From Adiantum capillus-veneris (taxonomy: Eukaryota; Streptophyta; Polypodiopsida; Polypodiales; Pteridaceae): a DNA stretch of 64,000 bases. The stretch is from NCBI GenBank assembly GCA_014529385.2, contig CM043943.1:151546592-151610591 (forward strand), in the 5' to 3' direction. The notes under the pieces were generated by a model. It was given only the letters and a program-made list of their open reading frames with translations, was not told the DNA's origin and searched no databases. This document shows positions 44,515 through 55,829 of this stretch, in pieces; within the stretch, counting starts at the first letter, position 1, and each line of letters begins with the position of its first letter. The position numbers were made by a program, and so were the translations under genes.

Positions 44515-44700
44515 GAGATATTCTGCTTCATTGTTGGTATAAACATCCTCCAAATGATAGGCTTTTGAGAAGATTACCTTGTCGTGTGGATCGTGTATCA
44601 CCACACATCCACCAGCTTTCTTTATTACCCTTCTATATGCACCATCAAACCACATGGTAAAAGCTCTGACCAAGTCTAGCTTCATCTCGTACTACTCTTG
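44515..44700 (-). pseudogene. Gypsy 1 second (aRNH-type) RNase H, upstream part
   Basis: Minus-strand MWFDGAYRRVIKKAGGCVVI followed by a strand-turn region and TNNEAEY, the type I RNase H pattern with catalytic D and E visible. It is separate from the native Ty3-type RNase H just upstream, so the element has two RNase H domains, a Tat-lineage feature. It is cut after the EAEY motif by the insertion at 38838-44514. Confidence 0.85.
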
Positions 44701-45268
44701 GATAAATTGGCTAATCCACAACTTTGCTGACCAAAACGTCCACCAAATGGGACCAACTTGTATGGTCGTCTTGAACTCGAACTTGAATTCCTGCAACTCT
44801 ATCACCCACTTCATGATCCGCTTCCCTGGCTTTAAGTGTAACACCACTTCAGGCAACAAATTATTAGCCATTAACACATAAAACTTACGCACAATGAGGT
44901 GCACTTTGAACTTCCTGCAAAAGCAAAAACCAATGCCATGACCCATTGCTCTGCTTTAGTGTAAGTCACCTCATCAAGACTTATCACTCTGCCAAAATTT
45001 CTTTTACCCTGTCAAAAGCTTCTTGAGAATCTTCATCCCATTCAAAGCCGTGCACTTGTTGAGCCCTCTTTTGGAGAGGATACACATACTACGACAGCAT
45101 CCAAAAAAAACACAACAAGTACTTTAGCTTATGCACAAAGGAGTCCAAGTCTTGCGCACTAGAGGGAGGTTCCATCATGACTAGTGTTTTGATCTTTTTC
45201 GGATCTGCCTCAACTCCATTTTGCGACACCACATGGCCTAGCAACTGTGCTCAACGTTGTGCTAGCTT
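44700..45268 (-). pseudogene. Gypsy 1 RT tail and native RNase H, decayed
   Basis: Minus strand: the 44692-44946 block (FKVHLIVRKFYVLMANN, RIMKWVIELQEFKFEF) matches the native Ty3-type RNase H and its tail. Between 44950 and 45268 the RT thumb/connection can be followed only in pieces across several stops. Confidence 0.75.
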
Positions 45269-46570
45269 TCACTTCTTAGGATTTAACTGACCTCCTTCTT
45301 CGTCTAGCCTTTGAAAACATAGCCGGAGCTTTGACAAATGATCTGCCCTTGAGCTATAACATCCAATGTCATCCATGAAAACTCTAATGAACCAGCCCAA
45401 GTAGGGACCAAACACCCTATTCATCCAGTCTTGGAAGGTGGCGTAGGCATTCACTAAACCAAATAGCATCCTACGATAGGCAAAGCATCCCCATGGAGAG
45501 ATAAATGTCATCTTCAACTGGTCTTCAAGAGAAATTCCTATCTGAAAGTACCCTGAAAATCCATCCATAATAGATTACCTCTCATGACCTCCCACTTGAT
45601 TCAAGATTTCATCTTGGAAGGGCAGCGGGTAGTGTTTTCTCTTGGTCACCGCATTCAATGGCTTGTAATCGATGCACACCCGCTGTTTTCCATTCTTCTT
45701 AGGGGTGATAACCACCGGAGAAACCCACTCCGAGTCTTTCACGGGGTATATGATACCTGCATCTAACGATTGGTTAATCTCCTGCCAAAGAGCCTCCTTC
45801 TGAATCTCCCCTAACCTCCTTAGTTTGTGCGCCTCTGGTTTACACCCTTCTTTAAGAACTATTTTGTGCTCTGCACCCTTTTCTCCTCGTAGATCCTCGT
45901 ACTTCGTCGTAAATAAATTTGGAAAAGAGGCACACAACTCAATATAGCCTTGTCTCTCTTTCTTGATCAAATATTTGCTTAGCATAGCAGTTACCTCCTC
46001 TGCACCTATGCCATGAACATGTGGTTGCACCTCTCCTATTACATGGGAGCCTTCAGCAGTGACCCCAAATAAGTCTGCATCTATCTTTAGCATATCACCC
46101 TCGCTTTCCTCTTCCTCAGTATCTATGTAGCCCTGGTCATAGACTGTCTCAATTGCGTATTCATAGATTGTTGTATCATCTTCATGTTTCTTTACCCCAA
46201 CCTGAAAATGGATCTCTTTAGTCTTTAAATCAAGCACCACCTGTCTCCCTCTCTCTTTGTCAGGCAAGGTAAACACCTTGCTTCCCCAATCTTGCTTAGA
46301 CCCTATTGCAAGTAGCCATGGCCTACCCAAGATGATTGGATAAGCATTATCACCTGCTTTCATCACAAAGAAATCGATTAGGCACTCATTGCCCATCACT
46401 TTCACTCTTACATCTTGAGCCATGCCCAAACAACTGGCCTTGGTATGGTTAGCCATCCTCATATGTACATTTGATTTAGCTACTACTTTGACACCTGTTT
46501 CCTTCATAGTAGTAGCCTCCTTCATGATGCAAACATGTGCTCCACCGTCTATATAGGCCGGAACCTGCAT
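45269..46570 (-). pseudogene. Gypsy 1 protease and reverse transcriptase
   Basis: Minus-strand frame 45575-46570 starts in the aspartic protease with YIDGGAHVCIM (DGG in place of the usual DSG or DTG) and PIILGRPWL. It continues through an acidic linker into RT with LDAGIIYPVKDSEWVSPVV, PKKNGKQRVCIDYKPLN and YPLPFQDEIL. After a stop the RT goes on at 45269-45568 with MDGFSGYFQIGI, TFISPWGCFAYRRMLFGLVNA and the active site FMDD (45368-45379). It matches plant Ty3/gypsy RT throughout. The polymerase would copy element RNA into DNA in the virus-like particle; the stop in the middle disables it. Confidence 0.92.
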
Positions 46571-47910
46571 CCTTTTCCAATGACCACATCCACTAGAGGA
46601 AGGACATCAGTCGGGCTACCCACTCTCAATGCCATGTTTTGTATTGCATGCACATTTCGCTTAGCCTTCGGTAGCCCCGTTCTGACACTGGTAGACCACT
46701 GTCTTCGTAGCTTGGGATTCAAAGCCAACAACTGACCAAAATTAATGTTAGCCTTTTGATTTTGAACATCGCTTACTAGGTCGTATTTTGGGTAGTTGCG
46801 CCCTAGCTGAAAGTCTACTTGCTTGATTTTGCGACATCTCTCCTTCTTGCTAGTTTCCGACTGCTCCTTGCCTTTGTACACTTTCTCTTTACCTTTACGG
46901 GCCCTCATCTCTGGCTCGGTTTTTGTCTCCCTTTCCATCCTTGCTCTTTTGTTGGCCAAAACTTCAACATCCTGCTTATCCACTCCGATGATATTCACTC
47001 TAGGGACATCACCACCATTGGGAGGAGCTGGCTGCACTTGATTCTCAACTACCTGCTCCCTCAGGCCATTGAGTTGTGCTTGGCCTCTACCTCTGCCAAA
47101 CAACTGATAAATACCGCCTCTTTCTCTTAGCGGATGAGGAAAATCCGACGCATAGTGTCCTTCTTCACTGCAATTGTAACACCGGCCGGGTAGTGGCCTT
47201 GCCCTGCCCCTTGCTCCTCTTGGTTGACCTCTATCCAACACGCTTAGCTGCAATTCTTGCATTTGGTCAGACAAATTTTGCACGGTTGGCACCCAATTTT
47301 GTGGCACAATAGATACACCTCGGTTTTCCTGGTTCTCATCATGAACCACACCTCTTAGACCCTGAGGTTGGACCACCGCTTCATAACCCGACACGCCTTG
47401 TTTGATCTTCTTTTTGATTTTCTTGCTTTTTGCCTTTGCGATGGCCACTGCACTATTGTAGTTTTCTAGGCTCTCAAAATCCACTTTCTCCCTCACTTTA
47501 GGATGCAGGCATGCCATGAATTTATCGAGCTTGAAGTAGTCGCCATTGGCCAATTGCATGGCACCCGCTAACTCTACCCAGCACACTTCAAAACGATCCA
47601 AAAACAAACTGAACTCTTCACTTACATCCTGTTTGAGTGCCTTCAGTTTGGCACCTATCTCGACTAGGGATGCCTCTTTGCGGAAATCATGTAGGAAACG
47701 CGCCCGCAGAGCCGTCCAAGCATGCCTCAGCTCACCTTCCGAAGCTTCGTACCATACCTTTGCCTTCCTGCACATCACCAAAGGAAATATATGCATCTTA
47801 CTGTTCTCGTTCGGCATACGCAACGACAGCATATACAGCTCAAAGTATGCAACCCACTCACCAAGATTTTCTTCACCTGTAAAAATTGGCCCATAGCTTC
47901 GAGACGCCAT
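46549..47910 (-). pseudogene. Gypsy 1 Gag
   Basis: The minus-strand frame extends to 48039, but the likely start is ATG at 47908-47910, giving MASRSYGPIFTGEENLGEW. The upstream 43 codons run through the primer site and LTR end. Gag motifs are VWYEASEGELRHAWTALRARF and VSEEFSLFLDRFEVCW. The zinc knuckle CYNCSEEGHYASDF (about 47133-47180) has phenylalanine in place of the last cysteine. A lysine-rich linker and a conserved block with YDLVSDVQ and LRRQW lead towards protease. The frame is otherwise open over 453 codons. The protein is the particle-forming RNA-binding component; loss of the fourth zinc ligand is likely to weaken RNA binding. Confidence 0.9.
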
Positions 47911-47963
47911 GTCCACCAACACCAAAAATTGCTTCTCTTCACTTAAATGGGAGCAATCAGTGT

Positions 47964-47983
47964 GCTCCTCTGTGGGGGCACCA
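47964..47983 (-). promoter_or_regulatory. Primer binding site of gypsy element 1
   Basis: The inverse reads TGGTGCCCCCACAGAGGAGC, five bases inside the LTR end. Nearly the same 20-mer is found at the same place in elements 2 and 3, so it is functional sequence. Which tRNA it matches I cannot say. Confidence 0.75.
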
Positions 47984-47988
47984 GAAGA

Positions 47989-48216
47989 TGGAGAGGGGGA
48001 ATGGGGAACACGCCAAGCATACGAACAAAGGCCTCCCAATAGCTCAAGGTACTCGCAGCACCCCTATCCTCTCCAACACACCTTCAAAACACGCACGGCT
48101 TGCTAGTAGAGCTCCAGCTGCACCTCACCTAATAACACACACGGTTGGCAGTACCACAACCGAACACACCTATGCCACAATGTTCAATCCTTGCCCTTCA
48201 ACACAGACAACACCTC

Positions 48217-48273
<57 letters not shown>

Positions 48274-49747
48274 ACCCACACACCGATGGCTCGAGGCGCA
48301 CACACACTTGTATGCAACACCGCGAATTGCACAAGAGCATAAGACGAGAGTAGGGGGGAAGGGGGAATTGACACCAAGAAGCGGGCAATGTTCCTTCACT
48401 TTACTCCAGATGATCCAACACAACCGGCTCCGTCGGCACAACCTCGACGAGCACCCCAAAAAAAAACTAGACACAACGACCTTCATTGATGCCATCCTGG
48501 TGGTAGAGATTCTTCCTTTGCTTCCTTGCTGCCAGGCACACGCGAGAGCTTTTCTCCTTGAATTTTCTTCCCTCCTTGATGAGTCGAAAAACCCTTCCGC
48601 CTCCCCAAGAAAAAAAAAACCCTTCTTCGTAAAAGAAACCCCAGTCCCTCCTTTTGTTTTTTCCCTCTTGGTCCTTTTTTCCCCATGGGGCAATGACGGC
48701 GCCGTCGTTGGTCCTTTCTCTCTTTGGCAAAAAAATTTGCCCTCTCTTTTTTTAAAAACTTGAGCCAAACCCTTCAACTTTCTTTTTCCCAAAAAGGGTT
48801 TCACCAGCTGGCTTACATATTATTGTGAACCCACTTAAGCTTTTTCTATTTCCCTTTACTTTTTAACTTTGGAGCTCCACCCCCTTATTTTTAGCCTTTA
48901 CAAATAATAATCAAGGGGTTTTTTAAACCCTCGTTCCCCACATTGCCAGTGTTTTGTGCACTGATTCTCGAGTTGCAAAACGATAGTGAAGGTCGCCGAC
49001 CCGAAATCCTAACTTGCCATCCTACACCACACTTGAACCTTCCTGAGGTCGCAAATCGGGGTTGCAAAAAATCAAGAAAATCACCTGGTGCTGCCTTGTT
49101 GGCAATGGTCATCAAATTCCCACCTAGCGAAACTCAATCACTGCAACTTCGATTGTCGAGCCATTAATTTTTCATAAACTTCACGTAACATGATCCACAC
49201 TCCAGAACCGGGTCGAAGCTCAAAACCCATCGGATAGCGTATCTTTTGATGCTGCCAAGTGGGCACACACTCGACCCTCGGCTAATTTTCAAATGGCCAT
49301 AACTTGCCCGTCTGAGCTCCAAAGGCCAATCCAAAAAAACCGGCATGCTCCACAGTTCTAGCTTTACACGTGTTTTTAGTGATTCCAATTTTCACCACCA
49401 GTATGTACATGCCCTGCTCGTTGGAGATTTGCAAAGCATTCCATCTTCGGACAATCATAACTTTCATATCGGGACTCCGTTTGACGAGCCGTCTGGACGG
49501 GTCCAAAGAGCATCTCAAAGACCACATTTTAGAACACTGACTTAGCATTTTGGGCACCTTTACCTGCTATTTCACCTGGATCATTCTGGGGCCTTTTTGG
49601 CCTTAAAAACTACATTAGACATACACTTCTGCCCCGACAAGCTCTCCCAAGGCCTTTGTTCCTACTTTAGCCCTTTGCCATGCACGTACTAGTACCCATA
49701 GCTCTCCATAGAGCACTTCCCTTCATAGACCAACTTTGGTTGCACCA
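47989..49747 (-). repeat. 5' LTR of gypsy element 1, 1759 bp
   Basis: Partner of 29478-31181 plus 37022-37079. Contains (CT)n at 48221-48269 and A/T-rich and CCCTTCTTCG-type stretches. ORFs inside are not conserved between the LTRs. Confidence 0.93.
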
Positions 49748-50702
49748 ACGTCTCAAAACTTAATTTAAGTACATGGCTTCATACACATGAAGAAGCGAAA
49801 ACATCAATGTAGCTCGCTTCATCATGCAGTTGACAGAGTTGGCTTGGAGCTTATCCATTCCTAGATTAAGGACCGTTTTTCCATACCAAGGTTGATTATC
49901 TTCTAAATTAACAAACAAAAGTAGTGAAAAAGGGAGACTTTTCTTGAAATAATGCAATCAAAGCACCAAACCTAGCACTTTACATGTACCAATTATTGCA
50001 GCTACTGATGGTCGGTTTTTGAAACCGTGACCGTGAGAACCATAACCTAAGGAAGGGAAGGATTATTACCAAAAAATAAAGAAAAAAAAACAAAAAAAGC
50101 TATTTACCATTCACCATAACCCCCCCCCCCCCCTAAGGTAACCATTGGCAGGGCGCCGCCAGTTTGGCCACACCCCTCCATTATCACCAAAAGACGAGCT
50201 CTCTCTCCTACTGCTCGGCTCCGCCAAATATTCCCTCTCTCTCCTGCTCCACCGCTGCATCACGCGGCCCGGTGGGCGCATGAGAGGCCTAAGCCTCTGT
50301 CCACACCCCCACCGGCGGGCCGCCATATATATGATATACTCTCTCTCTCCCTCTTTCAAAGATTCTCATTCTCTCTCTACTTGTTCACACCCCAGCCCCG
50401 ACGGGCCGCTATATTATATTTCCCCCTCCCCCCTCGTCCACACCCTCTTTGTCCTTATAACCCCCCCCCCCCAATCTTCACCTAGCCCTGAATCTAGCTC
50501 TCTCTCACCCTCTCTTAGAAACGGTCCCGTACACCTTTAAAAAGCTCTCTCTCTCTACCTCACCCCCACCCTCTCTCTCTCTCTCTCTCTCTCTCCTCTA
50601 AACTCCCACCCCTATCCTCTCAACCCTCCCCTCACAATATCACACTCCCCCTCTCTCTCCCTCTTTTTCCTTGGTGGGAACCACCGCTAGGCCACTAAGC
50701 AC

Positions 50703-50826
<124 letters not shown>

Positions 50827-51013
50827 GACTACATTCTCCCCCCCCTGTCTCGCCCTCTGTTGGCTATGGGCCTTCGGGGATCGCACGCTCTTGGCCATAC
50901 ACAGCCACACACCACCCCCCTATCCCCTCTCCCCTCCCTCACCACCTCACCCCACCCTCACCCCCTCTCTCGCGCTCTATACACCAGCCCGTAGGCGCCA
51001 TTGTGAAGAAACA

Positions 51014-51038
51014 AACACACACACACACACACACACAC
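51014..51038. repeat. (AC)n microsatellite
   Basis: Pure AC tract; degenerate CA-rich sequence resumes at about 51170-51300. Confidence 0.95.
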
Positions 51039-51073
51039 GCTACGCACCCACCCCCTCTCTCACTCCATCTTCA

Positions 51074-51095
51074 CCCCCCCCCCCCCCCCCCCCCC
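51074..51095. repeat. Poly-C tract, 22 bases
   Basis: Uninterrupted C run. Confidence 0.95.
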
Positions 51096-51309
51096 GCCTC
51101 TGCGTCGCCAACCAAAAAAAAAACTAAATATATAAGTATATATTTATATACATACATCCCCCCGTTCCCACGCACACTGGCGCACACACCTATACATATA
51201 CACATACTCACAAACACACACGCACACTTATACACGCCTATACACATATATATTCGCATACACATACACACACACACATGCATATACGCACACTCACAGC
51301 ATAAAAGAA

Positions 51310-51395
51310 GAAGGAAAGCCGAACGACATCGACAAAAAAGAAGGAAATCCGAATGACATCGACAAAGAAAGAAGGTGGCCGAATCACGCGACACC
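51310..51395. repeat. ~30-bp tandem repeat, three copies
   Basis: Units at 51310-51339, 51340-51370 and 51371-51395 share GAAGGAAAKCCGAAYGACATC; the third is shorter and more diverged. Confidence 0.85.
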
Positions 51396-51565
51396 GAAAA
51401 CAAAAAGAACAAAGGCGCCAAAGATATGCCCCAGCCGACCTCAAAAATACGTACGCGCTACACCAATGCAACGGCAAGCCACCATTTGCCGGTATCACGC
51501 AACCACGACACCATTTTCAGTAAACCGTAGGTTATCGTCATCATTTTTCAGTTTTCACCCAAGCC

Positions 51566-52331
51566 TTGTAAAATTCCCAACCTCTAGGTGATGGTCACAA
51601 AGGCCCACCTAGAGGTTTTCATTTTTAATAACTCCCAAGACAAAGCAAGGGTCAACCATACCAGGCCCACCGCCTTGCTTTGTCTCCCCGATTAGCTTAT
51701 CCTAATCAAACCGAGATTACCCTAATCCAAGCAGCCAACACCTATAAAAGGGCACTAAGAGGTCACTATCGGGGGGGGGGACAGTTCATGAGAGGTCAGC
51801 ACTTGGTAGAGTTTTAGTGAGAGGAATTGACACTATTAGCATTACGGGGAGGGGACTTGTGTGATGGTTTGTTTTCGGAATTTCACCATGTGAAGAGAGC
51901 TACGTCCACCTCTCGACTCCAATGGTCGATGCACACACACACACACACACACCTTCTTGGTAGCAAGTTTCGCATCATCGAGTCGTCTTTATAGAACGCA
52001 CCAAGTAGATGCACCATCTCTTCTCCCTACCTCTCTATCACCACGGTGTGCCACCTCGCTGGAAGGAAGGCATTTGTAAATACTGCAAGAAATAATTCTC
52101 CCTCACACCCCCAAGGGTTTTCATCAATTGTCAAAGCTCTCTCTCTCTCTCTCTCTCTCTCTCCCCCTGTGTGTGTAAGTTTGCTGTGTTCACATCACCG
52201 TGGTCTCCGTCCTAGCAGCTCAAAGCTAGGTGGTGCCCCCTGTTCGCTTTACTGTGACCGGATCAAGGTGTGTCATCGGCCCCCTGCGTTTTAGAGGCCT
52301 TCGGGGTTCGTGTCTCGCTTTGCTCCCATCA
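51566..52331 (+). repeat. 5' LTR of gypsy element 2 (~766 bp)
   Basis: Borders inferred from TGTAAAATTC at 51566 and CCCATCA at 52325-52331, two bases before the primer site. It has a TATA box (51743-51749), an (AC)n run (about 51931-51950) and (CT)n (about 52137-52162). There is no second LTR in the window to confirm the borders. Confidence 0.65.
51743..51749 (+). promoter_or_regulatory. TATA box of element 2 LTR
   Basis: TATAAAA followed by GGGCAC. Confidence 0.6.
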
Positions 52332-52333
52332 TT

Positions 52334-52353
52334 TGGTGCCCCCACTGAGGAGG
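52334..52353 (+). promoter_or_regulatory. Primer binding site of gypsy element 2
   Basis: TGGTGCCCCCACTGAGGAGG, almost identical to the primer sites of elements 1 and 3. Confidence 0.75.
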
Positions 52354-52404
52354 GCTCTAAGAAACCTTCAGTTTACAATGCTAAAAGTGACGCACGCCAT
52401 CAAG

Positions 52405-53723
52405 CATGGATGAATGGCTGAAGGAATTTTCTAACTGGAGGACGGAAGAGGAGGAGACTAAGGAGGCACTAGCTGCCTTCATCGAAGTACTACTGCCCAT
52501 CTCGTGTCGTTAGTATTCAAGAGGTAAGCTCCCCATCTCGTGTTGCTCGTTCTAACCACAGGTTGAGAGCATCAGGTGGGAGGTCTATGAAGTGTCATCA
52601 CTATTGTCAACCAAAACACACTGTCAATGAATGCCAACAAATGAAAGCAGCGAAGGGGCTGAAATTGTCTACATCGACATTCATCGTGAATAAGTCATCC
52701 ACATCAAAGGAGGAAAGAAAACGGTAAGGCCTCTCTTCCTTAAGGAAACTGCAACCAAAGTTATAACCTTTACTCCAAAACAGCCTAAAGGGGTTGCTCG
52801 AGCCAAAGGTAAGGAAAGGTTAAGCCATTCTGGAAACACATGACCCCAAAGGGAGAAGCATCTGGCCAAGAAAGTGCTTCAAGCTCAGAGAGCCGGGTCG
52901 TACCCAGCTTGCCAAAGAGGAAGTCATCCGAAGCTAAGCGGCGGAAGGTCACCTACCAATTCGCACGACGCATGTGAGTACTACCAGTCCACTTCGACAA
53001 TCCTGAAGAAGAAGTGGTAAGAAGGTTTCAGGGCCCTAAGGAAGAGTGGTTCGGCTACTACTCTCGCTATTTTGGAAGATGGGTGAAGGTCTTCCTCCTC
53101 TCCCTGTACAACTTATTCTGAAGAAGCTCTCCACCACCGGTGAAACCCAGTGGGCTAGAGACGAGTTGCAACTGAATGGAGTGGAATTCATGCAGCACGC
53201 CAACTACGATAATTATTTGTAGTTGCTGCTAGCCAAAAGGCTGGGAGTGGTCAGACGCGTCGCCATCACCCCATACGTGCTGAGCGATGAGGAAAGGTAG
53301 AGCCCATAAAAGGCGACGACCTCCTCTAGATGTTTCAACTCATCAACACTGTCACGGTAAGAGTATAAGTAAGTACTCCACCCTCTATGCATGATGGAAA
53401 ACGGGCTGGAAAACGGTCCGACAACATTCCCGTTCAGATTCCTGCAGCATATGCATGTGAATATCTATGTAGATAGGAAAATCTTCTACCAACAAAAGAT
53501 CGTGTACCTATTCGGTGCGGCGGTGCTAGGAGAAATCCTTAATTCCCCAAACCCTATCATTCTCCCCATATTGTATTACCACCATTCCTTTAATGTTTCT
53601 ATCTTTATCATGTTTTAATTTATCCATCCAACTCTGTAAAAAGCCGCTATGAGCCGCTATTGTTGTTAGTAATATATATATATATATATATATATAAAGT
53701 TTGTAATTTCTTGAGTCACTACC
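52405..53723 (+). pseudogene. Decayed leader ORF upstream of gag (possible ORF1)
   Basis: Between the primer site and gag lie 1.4 kb in which coding-like pieces follow each other in different frames: MDEWLKEFSNWRTEEEETKE (from about 52408), CHHYCQPKHTVNEC (52594-52634, zinc-knuckle-like) and KEEWFGYYSRYFGRW (about 53041-53085). Tat-lineage elements of the Ogre group carry an extra ORF before gag, so this may be its remnant. I recognise no domain beyond the CCHC-like motif. Stops and shifts prevent any full product. The last 350 bp before gag are AT-rich with a (TA)n tract near 53675-53696. Confidence 0.4.
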
Positions 53724-54620
53724 ATGGCAAGTGTTTCTTTCCCCACGTTCAGTGGAAAGAAGGAGAAGATCTCACACTCGACTTTTTGGATGATTTCGAC
53801 ATTGCTTGTGTGGTCTCCAACAAAGATGACGACGCTTCACGACTTCGAATTTTTCCTCTACTAATGAAGGTAGAAGCCAAGTCTTGGTACAATGCATTGC
53901 CTCAGGCTACCAAGAATGTTGGGATGTGTTACGGGCTGCCTTTGTAAAGAGGTTTGGTGGAGGAACAACTTTGGAGAAGCTATGGTAGCAGTTGACGGAA
54001 TTGAAGCAAGGAAGTCTGCTATAGTATGCCACCTATGAGTCCAAATTTGTGGACTTATGGGAGAGATGGGTTGCCTCACTGGAGGAAGGCGAAGGAGCGC
54101 CAAATTTCCTAAAGAAGGACCATTTCATTGCTGGCCTATGGTCGCCGCTTAGAGAGAAGGTGAAGGAAAGGTTTCTTGCAACATATGAGTTGGCAGTAGA
54201 AGTAGCCCGCCTTAAGACAAGAAGCTACGCATGCAAGCAAGAGTAAACGAGTCAGAGGAAACAAGCTCGGCCCGACCAACCCCAGTGACTGCAACAACGA
54301 GTCATAGAGCCCAACCGCAAGAGGCATCAGAGAAGCAGCAAGACCTACTGAGTTGCATCACTACCCAATTAGAGAGTTTATTCGTGCATCTGGTGCAGCA
54401 AGGACATGCACCTGTCGGAAATCCAGAACAAGGAAGAGGACAACAAAGACACAACCAAGAGTACCACTGCTACAATTGCGGGGAAGACGGCCATAGTATG
54501 TACTACTGCCCACATACAAGGAGGCAAAATTTTAATAGAGGGGGGAGAAAGAATCAGATCTCTCCGCCAAGGGTAAGACCACCACTACCTAGGCAACCAG
54601 GACCCATCCCACCTCTCTAG
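53724..54620 (+). pseudogene. Gypsy element 2 Gag, frameshifted
   Basis: ATG at 53724 (MASVSFPTFSGKK). Then the coding line passes through three frames: LTLDFLDDFDIACVVSNKDD and LMKVEAKSWYNALPQATK (to about 53920), FVDLWERWVASLEEGEGAPN and LREKVKERFLATYE (54049-54246), and the third frame to 54620. That last frame contains an intact CCHC zinc knuckle CYNCGEDGHSMYYC at 54468-54509. The order and motifs match the Gag of element 1. A proline-rich stretch follows the TAG at 54618-54620. Gag assembles the particle and binds RNA; this copy is broken in at least two places. Confidence 0.88.
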
Positions 54621-55810
54621 ATCCTTCGACCACCTGCACAACAACCACCACCACCACAACCTCTCATTCCACCACTACCCCCACCACCTGCTATAAACCA
54701 AGCGGTGAGTGTTATTAGCTTAGAGGCTAAAGGGAAGGCAAAGGTAGAAGAGACAGTTCAAGAGAAGCACAAAGGGAAAGCAAAGATAGAAGAAGTGGAT
54801 GCTATGGGAGTGAAGCGTGCCAGGCACGAGGTAGCCTCTCAAAGAGAAGAGAAAATGAAAGGGAAGGCCGAGTCTAGCAAGCAAGAAGCTAAGCCGCGAC
54901 TGAAGATAGACATCGTGGATTTCTCACTGGGTGAGTATGCAAAACCCTATGACTTAGTTCAGGATGTGTTGATGCAGGGCCCGAAGATAACTTGGCCGCA
55001 ATTACTCCACCTTGCACCAAGAATGAGGAGGCAATGGACAAAAATGATGAGTACCAGGAAATCAAGACCAAGGATAGCTGGGGCTATCTCTGGAAGGGAT
55101 CTCGACGACATCCTACTAACTATGGATGCCCACATCAAGGGGCAATGAATATCAAACATCTACATAGATGGGTGGCGCGCAAACATGCATCATGAGTGAA
55201 AAAATGATGCACCATCTAGGTCTAGAGGTAAGTAGGCCGGCACCCTGTCGAGCCCATATGGTAGGGTGCCGGCCAAGTGCCGGCCAAAATGGCAAATAAT
55301 GTAAGAGTGAAATGCGTGGGCATTGTGAATGCGGTCAAAGTAAAAGCATTCAATACAAAAGTGGAGGTAGACATCTTTGTCATGCCACACAAAGGGGAGG
55401 GCTACCCTATCATTCTTGGGAGACCCTGGCTCATGGCAATGGAAGCTAAGCAAGATTGGAGCAGCGGAATGATTCAGATGAAGGACGCTAAAGGGAAGTC
55501 CATATTCTATGATATGAGGACTGGGAAGCAACGCAACATGATCTTGGAGGCTTCAGAAGATGAGTCCACCAGCGACTACTCGTCTACCTCAGGAGAAGAG
55601 ACAACCACCATTGATGGGAGTGACAGTAGCATTGAAGTGATGGGGTTCATTCTTAAAGACCCAAAGAGATTGACACAATCTGAAACACCCCCGACAAACC
55701 AAGAGGAACCATCAGGTACGCAGTCCTTAGAGGATGTAGGTAAATTACAAAAGATGCTCTCAAATGAGTTAACCGATGAAGAAAGGAATCAATATGTCTC
55801 CATGCTATGA
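54621..55810 (+). pseudogene. Gypsy element 2 Gag-Pol linker and aspartic protease
   Basis: A lysine/glutamate-rich linker (54705-55148) ends in a conserved block (VDFSLGEYAKPYDLVQDVL, PRMRRQW) that element 1 also has. The protease active site starts IYIDG at about 55158 and continues after a 1-base shift as GAQTCIM, so its triad is D-G-G as in element 1. It goes on at 55277-55810 with VDIFVMPHKGEGYPIILGRP and WLMAMEAKQDW, then a serine/threonine/glutamate-rich linker to RT. A short duplication of the GCCGGC...CGGCCAA type lies at about 55235-55290. Confidence 0.85.
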
Positions 55811-55829
55811 CAAGATCACATGAATCACA

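Larger units (their letters stand above)
29478..49747 (-). mobile_element. Ty3/gypsy element 1 (Tat type, dual RNase H), interrupted twice
   Basis: LTRs at 47989-49747 (5') and 29478-37079 (3', split) enclose minus-strand gag, protease, RT, RNase H, second RNase H and integrase. The LTR ends read TGGAGAG...TGCACCA on the top strand. A Ty1/copia element occupies 31182-37016 and a smaller LTR element 38838-44514. Without them and one copy of each duplication the element is about 8.75 kb. The RT-RH-second RH-INT order is the mark of the Tat lineage. Flanks ACAT (29474-29477) and ACGT (49748-49751) may be a mutated target duplication. Stops and frameshifts make it inactive. Confidence 0.93.

Noticed and set aside
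48184-48804. 206-codon minus-strand and 190-codon plus-strand ORFs in the gypsy 1 LTR
   Set aside because: They cross the CT microsatellite, and the frames are not kept in the partner LTR at 29478-31181.
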